Source of the DNA: an uncultured Bacteroides sp.
GTDB taxonomy: Bacteria > Bacteroidota > Bacteroidia > Bacteroidales > Bacteroidaceae
NCBI GenBank assembly: GCA_905198575.1
Contig: CAJKDC010000103.1
Span: 1-7,641 of the forward strand
DNA: 7,641 nucleotides
Direction of reading: 5' to 3'
The stretch's first letter is position 1. Every line of letters starts with the position of its first letter. The notes below the pieces were generated by a model. It was not told the DNA's origin. It searched no databases and was given only the letters and a program-made list of their open reading frames with translations. Shown in pieces: positions 1 to 6,796 of this stretch. Position numbers and translations under genes: made by a program.

Positions 1-2
1 AA

Positions 3-305
3 AACGAGCGTGAAAGAGAGCGTTACTTCCATTATACGTTCTACCTCATTCTGCGCCTTATCAGTGTGTATACGGTCTATACGGAAAAAGTGCAGAGTCA
101 CGGTCGGGTAGACTGCATCGTGGAAACTTCGGATTTTGTCTATATTTTTGAATTCAAGTTGGATGGTACGGCTGATGAAGCCCTGCAGCAGATTCAGGAA
201 AAAGGTTATGCACGGGAATATGAATCGGACGGAAGAACACTCTATCGGATTGGGGCCGTATTTTCTTCCGAAACAGGCACGATAGAAGACTGGAAAACGG
301 AATAA
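3..305 (+). CDS. C-terminal part of a DUF1703-type PD-(D/E)XK nuclease-fold protein (5' end outside window)
   Basis: The reading frame is open from the window edge to a TAA at 303-305, giving about 100 C-terminal residues. It has the signature of the PD-(D/E)XK nuclease-like domain that ends AAA-ATPase-like/DUF1703 proteins, which are common and multicopy in Bacteroidetes. The segment GRVDCIVET supplies the Asp (codon 111-113) and IFEFKLDG supplies the E-x-K pair (Glu 150-152, Lys 156-158). The usual closing features follow: an ALQQIQEKGYA helix and a final strand (RIGAVFSS). Full-length family members are roughly 500 residues with an N-terminal ATPase-like domain, so about four fifths of the gene probably lies upstream. 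An internal GTG at 66 is not a credible start because homology-like sequence (YFHYTFYLILRL) continues upstream of it. Cellular role and substrate are not established for the family. The family call is confident; actual nuclease activity is inferred only from the three residues. Confidence 0.85.
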   Translation, partial: NERERERYFHYTFYLILRLISVYTVYTEKVQSHGRVDCIVETSDFVYIFEFKLDGTADEALQQIQEKGYAREYESDGRTLYRIGAVFSSETGTIEDWKTE

Positions 306-364
306 AAACATTGCAAAGCTAAAAAATGATGATTCTACTGTTATTATAGGTCATTCGAAATAGG

Positions 365-391
365 AAGCCGGTGAATTTCACCGGCTTTTTT
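365..391 (+). terminator. Rho-independent terminator after the DUF1703-type gene
   Basis: A perfect 10-bp stem (AAGCCGGTGA at 365-374, TCACCGGCTT at 378-387) closes a 3-nt loop and runs into six T residues (386-391). It lies 60 nt downstream of the upstream gene's stop and about 100 nt before the efflux operon, so it separates the two transcription units. Confidence 0.88.
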
Positions 392-394
392 CGT

Positions 395-421
395 CACTTC
401 ACCTCCCGTTTTGTACACTTC
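395..421 (+). promoter_or_regulatory. Possible regulator operator: direct repeat of CACTTC, 21 bp apart
   Basis: The hexamer CACTTC occurs at 395-400 and again at 416-421, an exact 21-bp (two helical turns) start-to-start distance. It lies about 50-75 bp upstream of the likely transcription start. LytTR-family regulators are known to bind paired direct repeats spaced about two turns apart upstream of the promoters they activate, and a LytTR regulator is encoded by this operon. The half-sites are short and do not match the known LytTR consensus well, so this is a weak candidate. Confidence 0.2.
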
Positions 422-434
422 GGAAGAAAGCTGG

Positions 435-464
435 TCTGATGCAATGATGGAAAGATTAATTTTG
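435..464 (+). promoter_or_regulatory. Likely promoter of the efflux operon (Bacteroides-type sigma-70 -7 box)
   Basis: TAATTTTG at 457-464 is an exact match to the Bacteroidetes -7 consensus TAnnTTTG and sits 28 nt before the ATG of the RND gene. A -33 element is poor: TCTG at 435-438 with an 18-nt gap is the nearest resemblance to TTTG. A degenerate -33 box would fit a promoter that depends on an activator. Transcription would start near 469-471, leaving a leader of about 20 nt. Confidence 0.45.
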
Positions 465-492
465 ACCTGAATCATTAAAATCAGAAACCAGA

Positions 493-3400
493 ATGTTTAA
501 GACTATTGTTCGTTTTTCAATTCGGAAAAAATTGTTTGTGGCGCTCACTGCGCTGCTGTTGTTGGCTGGAGGTATTTACTCCATGCTGACCTTGCCCGTA
601 GATGCGGTGCCCGATATTACCAATAACCAGGTACAGATAGTAACGGTGTCGCCTACTCTGGCACCGCAGGAAGTGGAACAGCTCATCACTTTCCCTATCG
701 AAATAGCCATGAGTAACATTATGAATGTGGAAGAAATCCGTTCGGTATCCCGTTTCGGACTTTCGCTGGTTACCGTGGTGTTCAAGGAGAGTGTGCCTAC
801 GCTGGATGCCCGGCAGCTTATCAATGAGCAGATTCAGACGGTGGCAGGAGAGATTCCTCCCGAGTTGGGTACTCCCGAAATGATGCCTATCACGACGGGA
901 CTAGGCGAAATCTATCAGTATGTGCTGAAGGTGGAACCGGGGTACGAGGATAAATACGATGCCATGGAGCTGCGTACCATACAGGACTGGATTGTGAAAC
1001 GGCAATTGTCGGGCATTCCGGGGATTGTGGAAATCAACAGCTTTGGCGGCTATCTGAAACAGTATGAGGTGGCTGTGGACCCGGATGCGCTTTATTCGCT
1101 CAATATTACGATTGGTGAGGTATTCGAGGCATTGAGCCGGAACAACCAGAATACGGGTGGTAGCTATATTGAGAAGGTAAACAAGGCTTATTATATCCGC
1201 TCGGAAGGTATGATTGCCGATGTGAAGGATATTGAAAAGATTGTGGTGACTAACCGAGGTGGTATCCCTGTGCATGTGAGCGACATCGGTAAGGTGCGCT
1301 TTGGTGCTCCGAAACGTTTTGGTGCCATGACCAAGGACGGTGAGGGCGAATGCGTGGGCGGTATTGCCATGATGCTGAAGGGAGCTAATGCCAATGTGGT
1401 GACCAAAGAGTTGGAAAGAAGGGTAGAGAAAGTACAGAAAATGTTGCCCGAAGGGGTACATGTAGAGCCTTATCTGAACCGCTCGGAACTGGTGAACCGG
1501 AATATTTCGACCGTGATACGGAACTTGATTGAAGGGGCGATTATTGTGTTCCTGGTCCTGATTCTGTTTTTGGGAGATGTGCGTGCGGGACTGATTGTGG
1601 CTTCTGTGATTCCGCTGGCTATGTTGTTTGCGTTTATCCTGATGCGGGTTTTCGGGGTATCGGCCAATCTGATGAGCTTGGGAGCTGTGGATTTCGGTAT
1701 CGTGGTGGACGGCTCGATTGTGATATTGGAAGGTATCCTGGCACATATTTACAGCCGGCGTTTTGCGGGCCGTACCTTGACTAAGGAAGAAATGGATGCT
1801 GAGGTGGAAACCGGAGCCGGAAAGGTGGTGCGCAGTGCTACGTTTGCCGTGCTTATCATCCTGATTGTGTTTTTCCCGATACTGACGCTGACGGGTATAG
1901 AAGGCAAGTATTTTACGCCGATGGCCAAGACGCTGGTATTTTGTATCATCGGAGCGCTGGTGCTTTCGCTGACGTATGTGCCGATGATGGCGTCGTTGTT
2001 CCTCAGACGTACGGTTTCGCTGAAGAAGACTTTTGCTGACCGTTTCTTTGAACGGTTGGGCCGTGGATACCAGCGGATTCTGGGTTTCTCTTTGAAGCAT
2101 TTGTGGGGTGTACTGGGTGCTTCGTTTGCTGCACTGATTGCTTCGCTGGTGCTGTTCACAAAACTGGGGGCTGAGTTTATTCCGACGCTGGATGAGGGTG
2201 ATTTTGCCATGCAGATGACATTGCCGACCGGTAGTTCGTTAAGCAAGAGTATCGAGGTATCCCTCAATGCAGAACGGATTTTGAAGGAGAAATTCCCGGA
2301 GATTGAGCATGTGGTGGCTAAAATCGGTACGGCAGAAGTTCCTACCGACCCGATGGCGGTAGAGGATGCTGATGTGATGATTGTGATGAAGCCTTTCGAT
2401 GAATGGACTTCGGCTTCCAGTCGTGCCGAGATGGTGGAGAAGATGAAAGAAGCACTGGAGGTTATCAAGGATGCCGAGTTTAACTTCAGTCAGCCTATCC
2501 AGTTGCGTTTCAACGAATTGATGACGGGTGCCAAGGCTGATATTGCTATCAAGTTGTATGGTGAGGATATGGCCGAGCTGTATCGCAAGGCGCAGGAAGC
2601 TGCCCGCTATGTAGAGCAGGTGCCGGGTGCGGCCGATGTGCTGGTGGAGCAGGCGATGGGATTGCCGCAGTTGCTGGTGCAGTATGACCGTGGAAAGATT
2701 GCCCGTTATGGTATTGATATTGAAGAACTGAATACGATTATCCGTACGGCATACGCCGGAGAAGCGGCTGGTGTGGTGTTCGAGAACGAGCGTCGTTTTG
2801 ATTTGGTCTTGCGACTGGATAATGAGAAAGTGAAGGACCTGAATCTGGATAAGCTGTTTGTCCGTACGACCGACGGTATCCAGTTGCCGGTCAGTGAGGT
2901 GGCTTCGATTGACTTGGTGAACGGTCCGCTGCAAATCAACCGGGATGCAACGAAACGCCGTATCGTGATTGGTGTGAATGTGCGTAATGCGGATATACAG
3001 CAGGTGGTAGAGCGGATTCGTACTTCGCTGGATGCCAATGTCAAGCTGTTGCCGGGATATTATTTTGAGTATGGTGGTCAGTTTGAGAACCTCCAGAATG
3101 CCATCAGTACGTTGATGGTGGTTATCCCCATTGCGTTGCTGCTTATCTTGCTTTTGTTGTTCTTTGCTTTCCGGAGTGTGATTTATTCGCTGGTTGTATT
3201 CTCTACGGTGCCGCTGTCATTGATTGGTGGTATTGTGGCATTGTGGCTGCGAGGTTTGCCTTTCAGTATTTCTGCCGGTGTGGGATTCATTGCACTGTTT
3301 GGTGTGGCTGTGTTGAACGGTATCTTGATGATTAATCATTTTAACGATTTACGGAAGAAAGGAAAATATGCTATGTGTACAACGCGTATTATAGAAAAGG

Positions 3401-4824
3401 GTTGCCCTCACTTGCTTCGTCCTGTGTTTCTGACTGGACTGGTGGCTTCCCTGGGTTTTGTTCCGATGGCGATTGCCCAGTCGGCCGGTGCCGAGGTACA
3501 GCGTCCGCTGGCGACAGTAGTCATTGGGGGACTGGTGGTTTCGACAGTACTTACGCTGCTGGTGATACCGGTATTTTATAAATTGGTAAACAGCATTTCG
3601 GGAGCTTGGGTACGTTCGAAAAGAAGTCGTTTGCGGAAGAAAAGTCTGCTGTTGTTAGCGGGTTGTCTGTTGCTCGGCGGAAACTTGTATGCTGGTACAC
3701 CGGTAAAGATCTTGTCGCTGGATGAGGCCGTATCGATGGCTTTGCAAAACAATCCCCGACTGATGGGAGCGAATGCCGAGATAGAACGGAGCCGTGCTTC
3801 GAGAGGTGAAATCTGGGATGGTGGCAATACCTCACTGGGATATTCATGGGGACAGCTCAATGGCGAGTATAAAAAGGATTATGAGTTTACGGCGGAACAG
3901 TCGTTGGGTTCATTCCTTACTCCGTTTTACCGGAATGCGCTGGTGAATACGCAGGTGACGAAGGGAGAAGCGTATCGGAATATGGTGAAGAAAGAAGTTG
4001 TGGCCGAGGTGAAACGTGCATGGGTTTATTATCAGTATGCCTATAACTTGTGCAAGCTTTATCAGGAGCAGGAAGAACTGGCTGGAAAGTTACGGGAAAC
4101 GGGTGATTTGCGGCTGGAGCAGGGAGATATAGACCCGGTGGAAAGAAGCATGATTGCGACGATGGCTGCCAATTTGCATACACGGTACCTGCAGGCTCGT
4201 GAAGAATTGGAGCTGGCTTTGCGCAGATTCTCCTGGGCTTGTTATGCCGATGTACAGATTCAGCCGGCTGATTCAACGCTGGCATTGCTTCGTGTGGACG
4301 AGCAGGTACTCCTTTCGCAGGATCATCTGAATTATTTTGCGGCTCAGGTACAGGAGAAAAAGAATCTGCTGCAGGTGGAACGCAGCAAGTTTTTCCCGGA
4401 GTTTTCAGTAGGATATACGCGGCAGAAAATTGCTCCGCTGAGTAACTTGAATGCCTGGACTGTAGGAGTATCGTTTCCGCTGTTTTTCTTTCCGCAGCAG
4501 AGTCGTAGCAAGCAGGCAAAGATTGCATTGCGGATAGCGGAATGGGAGGCGGATGACAATCGCTTTAAACTGAAAAATAAGGTGGAGGAGTTGCAAAGAC
4601 AGGCGCGTATGCAGCGTGAAGGACTGGATTATTATGAAAAGGCGGCGCTGAATGAGGCCCGTGAACTCCATCGGAGTGCCTTGCTGAAATATGAAGAGAG
4701 TGAGGTAGACATTGCCGGACTGGTACAGAGTCTGAATGCAGCGCGTGATATCCGGAAGGGATATATTGAGGCGGTATATGCTTATAATATTTCTTTGTTG
4801 GAACTGGAATTGTATACGGAATAA
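493..4824 (+). CDS. czcA: Heavy-metal efflux RND permease fused to a TolC-type outer-membrane factor (CzcA/CusA-TolC fusion)
   Basis: This encodes 1443 residues; HME-type RND permeases alone are about 1030-1050. Residues 1-1040 are a complete RND proton/substrate antiporter of the inner membrane. TM1 is about 14-34, TM2 about 345-362, TM7 about 538-556 and TM8 about 875-896, with the two large periplasmic porter loops between TM1-2 and TM7-8. HME hallmarks are TTGLGEIYQ (134-142), the TM4 acidic series D400, D406, E413 within DFGIVVDG, PTLDEGD (564-570) and GAEVQRPLATVV near 999-1009. The three TM4 acids match the CzcA-like divalent-cation (Co/Zn/Cd) pattern better than CusA, but the substrate is not proven. 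Residues 1041-1067 look like an internal signal peptide. Residues 1068-1443 are an outer-membrane factor with the two TolC-like repeats (LDEAVSMALQNNP near 1076; FFPEFSVGY and a long coiled coil in the second half). The ATG at 493 has no Shine-Dalgarno match, normal for this phylum, and the next residues run directly into TM1. First gene of the operon. The symbol is given by family resemblance. Confidence 0.93.
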   Translation: MFKTIVRFSIRKKLFVALTALLLLAGGIYSMLTLPVDAVPDITNNQVQIVTVSPTLAPQEVEQLITFPIEIAMSNIMNVEEIRSVSRFGLSLVTVVFKESVPTLDARQLINEQIQTVAGEIPPELGTPEMMPITTGLGEIYQYVLKVEPGYEDKYDAMELRTIQDWIVKRQLSGIPGIVEINSFGGYLKQYEVAVDPDALYSLNITIGEVFEALSRNNQNTGGSYIEKVNKAYYIRSEGMIADVKDIEKIVVTNRGGIPVHVSDIGKVRFGAPKRFGAMTKDGEGECVGGIAMMLKGANANVVTKELERRVEKVQKMLPEGVHVEPYLNRSELVNRNISTVIRNLIEGAIIVFLVLILFLGDVRAGLIVASVIPLAMLFAFILMRVFGVSANLMSLGAVDFGIVVDGSIVILEGILAHIYSRRFAGRTLTKEEMDAEVETGAGKVVRSATFAVLIILIVFFPILTLTGIEGKYFTPMAKTLVFCIIGALVLSLTYVPMMASLFLRRTVSLKKTFADRFFERLGRGYQRILGFSLKHLWGVLGASFAALIASLVLFTKLGAEFIPTLDEGDFAMQMTLPTGSSLSKSIEVSLNAERILKEKFPEIEHVVAKIGTAEVPTDPMAVEDADVMIVMKPFDEWTSASSRAEMVEKMKEALEVIKDAEFNFSQPIQLRFNELMTGAKADIAIKLYGEDMAELYRKAQEAARYVEQVPGAADVLVEQAMGLPQLLVQYDRGKIARYGIDIEELNTIIRTAYAGEAAGVVFENERRFDLVLRLDNEKVKDLNLDKLFVRTTDGIQLPVSEVASIDLVNGPLQINRDATKRRIVIGVNVRNADIQQVVERIRTSLDANVKLLPGYYFEYGGQFENLQNAISTLMVVIPIALLLILLLLFFAFRSVIYSLVVFSTVPLSLIGGIVALWLRGLPFSISAGVGFIALFGVAVLNGILMINHFNDLRKKGKYAMCTTRIIEKGCPHLLRPVFLTGLVASLGFVPMAIAQSAGAEVQRPLATVVIGGLVVSTVLTLLVIPVFYKLVNSISGAWVRSKRSRLRKKSLLLLAGCLLLGGNLYAGTPVKILSLDEAVSMALQNNPRLMGANAEIERSRASRGEIWDGGNTSLGYSWGQLNGEYKKDYEFTAEQSLGSFLTPFYRNALVNTQVTKGEAYRNMVKKEVVAEVKRAWVYYQYAYNLCKLYQEQEELAGKLRETGDLRLEQGDIDPVERSMIATMAANLHTRYLQAREELELALRRFSWACYADVQIQPADSTLALLRVDEQVLLSQDHLNYFAAQVQEKKNLLQVERSKFFPEFSVGYTRQKIAPLSNLNAWTVGVSFPLFFFPQQSRSKQAKIALRIAEWEADDNRFKLKNKVEELQRQARMQREGLDYYEKAALNEARELHRSALLKYEESEVDIAGLVQSLNAARDIRKGYIEAVYAYNISLLELELYTE
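3613..3693 (+). other. Internal signal-peptide-like segment at the RND/TolC seam
   Basis: Residues 1041-1067 of the fusion have the three parts of a secretion signal. There is a basic stretch (RSKRSRLRKK), a hydrophobic core of only about 13 residues (1051-1063, SLLLLAGCLLLGG), and a small-residue end N-L-Y-A before G1068, a plausible signal peptidase I site. RND permeases end in the cytoplasm after an even number of membrane helices, so this segment is topologically needed to carry the TolC part across the inner membrane. The LAGC at 1055-1058 also fits a lipobox, so lipoprotein processing is an alternative. Confidence 0.7.
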
Positions 4825-4849
4825 TTATAGAAACAGATAAATCAGGAAT

Positions 4850-5746
4850 ATGAATAAAAAATGGATGTTGGGGTGCTTGCTGCTGGTGTTTGCGGCTTGT
4901 ACTGAAAAAGAAAAAACGGCGGATGTAGTGGAAGAGCCGGTTTGCGAAGAGGTGGCACAAACAGTAACCGACTCGGTGCAAGTGGATGGTGTCTCGGGTG
5001 CGACAAACAAGGCGAATGCTGCGACTTACAATGGTGTATTGATGATTCCACCGCAGCAGCATGCTACCGTGACTTTGAGCATGGGAGGAGCTATCCAGAG
5101 TACTTCGCTGCTGCCGGGGGCTTATGTTCGTAAAGGGCAGGTGATTGCTACCTTGCGCAATCCGGAGTTTATCCGTTTGCAGCAGGATTATCTGGATGCT
5201 TCTGCACAGACTGCCTTTCTTGAAAAAGAGTATTTGCGTCAGCAGAAGCTGGTGCAGGAGGAAGCTGCCTCAGAAAAGAAATTCCAGCAGAGCGAGGCTG
5301 ATTATTTGTCGGCAAAGAGCAGACTGGAGGCTTGTGCTGCCGAATTGGAAATACTGGGTGTGCGGGCTGCCGATTTGAAGAAGAAGGGGATACAGCCTTA
5401 TCTGGAAGTACTTTCTCCGCTGGATGGTTATGTTACGAATATGAATCTGAATGTAGGCAAGTATTTCAATGTGGGCGAGCCGGTGTGTGATGTCATCAAT
5501 AAGCAGGCACCGATGCTGCAGCTTACTGCATACGAAAAGGATTTGGAAAAACTGCAAACCGGTGCGGAGCTGGAGTTCCGGGTGAACGGTATGGACGGAC
5601 AGGTGTTCGAAGCAGTATTGGTTTCGGTAGACCAGATGGTGGACAGTGCCAATCGTTCCATCAAAGTGTATGCACGTGTTAAAAAAGTAGATGCTCAGTT
5701 CCGTCCGGGCATGTATGTCAGTGCGAAAGTGCGCGCAAATCAGTAA
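4850..5746 (+). CDS. RND efflux periplasmic adaptor subunit (membrane fusion lipoprotein), C-terminally short
   Basis: This is a 298-residue adaptor that would bridge the permease and the outer-membrane channel in the periplasm. The N-terminus is a lipoprotein signal with lipobox F-A-A-C, so C17 would be acylated after cleavage. A non-conserved acidic linker follows (about 18-60). The first half of the lipoyl/barrel-sandwich domain is at about 62-103 (GGAIQSTSLLPGAYVRKGQVIATL), an alpha-helical hairpin at about 105-180, the second lipoyl half near 185-215 (LSPLDGYVTNMNLNVGKYF), and a beta-barrel domain to the end (FRPGMYVSAKV). Family members usually continue for 60-100 residues into a membrane-proximal domain; here the stop comes 5 residues after that motif. 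It lies 25 nt after the permease fusion and 9 nt before the kinase, so it is cotranscribed. AGGA at 4844-4847 is too close to the ATG to act as a normal ribosome-binding site. The family is certain; the metal substrate is inferred from the partner. Confidence 0.9.
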   Translation: MNKKWMLGCLLLVFAACTEKEKTADVVEEPVCEEVAQTVTDSVQVDGVSGATNKANAATYNGVLMIPPQQHATVTLSMGGAIQSTSLLPGAYVRKGQVIATLRNPEFIRLQQDYLDASAQTAFLEKEYLRQQKLVQEEAASEKKFQQSEADYLSAKSRLEACAAELEILGVRAADLKKKGIQPYLEVLSPLDGYVTNMNLNVGKYFNVGEPVCDVINKQAPMLQLTAYEKDLEKLQTGAELEFRVNGMDGQVFEAVLVSVDQMVDSANRSIKVYARVKKVDAQFRPGMYVSAKVRANQ

Positions 5747-5755
5747 ATTTGCAGC

Positions 5756-6796
5756 ATGAGCAAGATTTTATTGAATAAATATGTGTGGATTGTGAATGCC
5801 ATCTCTGTCATGGTGGCATTCTTGACGCATTTCCCTGAGCTGATTGCTTTGTTCAGCTTGTCGGATGCAGAGCCCGTTTTCCCGGGTATGCACTGGGGAG
5901 ATGTGTGGAATGAAGTGTTTTTTACGTATGTGTCGTTGCTGTTGCTGTTTTTTGTGAATGAGCGGTTGTTTCATTTTTGCAACGAGCTGGTTGTTATCGG
6001 CTGGAAGAAGGTTGTGGCTTCGTTTGTGCTGACGTGGGTAGGCAGTAATTTGCTGGGGAAGGGCTTCGTGCTGTGTCACCAGTATTTTGACATACCGGCC
6101 ATTGATGCTATGCTGCATCATTACTTGCATCCGCTGAGGGATTTCCTGATATCGTGTATTGTGACGGGCAGCAGTTATCTGATGTATCTGAGCCGTAAAA
6201 GCAGGATGGTGTTGCTGGAGAATCAGCAGTTGCGGACCGAAAACTTGCTGAATCAATACGAGACTCTGAAAAACCAACTGAATCCGCACATGCTGTTCAA
6301 TTCGCTGAATACGCTTTCGTCCTTGATTCGTGAGTCGCCGGATAAGGCTCAGAATTACTTGCAGGAGCTTTCGAGGGTGTTGCGTTATACCTTGCAGGAT
6401 AATGAAATGCATGCGGTTACGCTGCAGGAGGAAATGGATTTTGTTAAATCGTATATCTACCTGTTGCAGATGCGCTATGAGGACAATCTTTCATTCGAAA
6501 TGTGTATCGAGCCGGAGATGTTGTCTAAGATGTTGCCGCCTATGGGAGTGCAGTTGTTGATAGAGAATGCGGTGAAGCATAACGAGATAAGTAACCGTCA
6601 TCCGTTTACCGTGCATATCGTGGCTAAAGATGGCTGGCTGGTGGTCAGCAATTTGCTGCAGCCCAAACGTGTGCGGACTACCGGAACGGGAGTGGGACTG
6701 GATAATCTGGCGAAACGTTATCAGTTGCTGTTTCATGAAAGTATCGAGGTGAAAGAAGAACAGAAATGTTTTATTGTAAAACTGCCGTTAATATGA
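5756..6796 (+). CDS. LytS/YehU-type membrane sensor histidine kinase
   Basis: This 346-residue inner-membrane kinase would phosphorylate the regulator encoded next to it. Four hydrophobic segments are visible (about 9-34, 54-72, 84-106, 126-146), which places the kinase part in the cytoplasm. A short coiled linker (about 147-172) leads to the His_kinase (PF06580) phosphoacceptor motif NPHMLFNSLN with H178; most relatives have Phe where this has M179. The ATP-binding domain shows an N-box (IENAVKHN, E270/N271) and a G-box (TGTGVGLDNL, 309-318), then RYQLLF, as expected for the family. The second extracytoplasmic loop (107-125) holds C107, H108, D112, D117, M119, H121, H122 and H125, a possible ligand-binding patch. 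It starts 9 nt after the adaptor stop, and its TGA overlaps the next start as ATGA, indicating translational coupling. Its role in controlling the pump is inferred from the operon. Confidence 0.92.
   Translation: MSKILLNKYVWIVNAISVMVAFLTHFPELIALFSLSDAEPVFPGMHWGDVWNEVFFTYVSLLLLFFVNERLFHFCNELVVIGWKKVVASFVLTWVGSNLLGKGFVLCHQYFDIPAIDAMLHHYLHPLRDFLISCIVTGSSYLMYLSRKSRMVLLENQQLRTENLLNQYETLKNQLNPHMLFNSLNTLSSLIRESPDKAQNYLQELSRVLRYTLQDNEMHAVTLQEEMDFVKSYIYLLQMRYEDNLSFEMCIEPEMLSKMLPPMGVQLLIENAVKHNEISNRHPFTVHIVAKDGWLVVSNLLQPKRVRTTGTGVGLDNLAKRYQLLFHESIEVKEEQKCFIVKLPLI

Noticed and set aside
314..321. Minus-strand TAGCTTTG (-7 box match) downstream of the DUF1703-type gene
   Set aside because: No -33 element is found about 19 nt upstream on that strand, and there is no minus-strand gene for it to drive. 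An antisense transcript is possible but unsupported.
352..359. CATTCGAA shared by both intergenic regions flanking the operon (352-359 and 7593-7600)
   Set aside because: The same octamer also occurs inside the kinase (6492-6499) and the regulator (6980-6987) genes, so it appears to be a common word here rather than a site.
901..2100. A 399-codon open frame on the minus strand inside the RND permease
   Set aside because: It is antisense to strongly conserved RND motifs. Its translation is rich in His, Gln and Arg with no recognisable domain, as expected for the complement of G+C-biased third positions. Other long minus-strand frames (1749-2468, 2239-2934, 3917-4528, 5768-6412) are rejected for the same reason.
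5744..5751. TAAATTTG matching the -7 box just before the kinase
   Set aside because: It is formed largely by the adaptor's stop codon, lies only 4 nt from the kinase ATG, and has no TTTG-like -33 box at the right distance. The tight packing argues for readthrough transcription.
6766..6792. Upstream ATG extending the response regulator by nine residues
   Set aside because: The extra residues do not resemble a receiver-domain N-terminus and overlap the kinase's final strand. The ATG at 6793 gives the ATGA overlap and the expected MKALIVEDE start.
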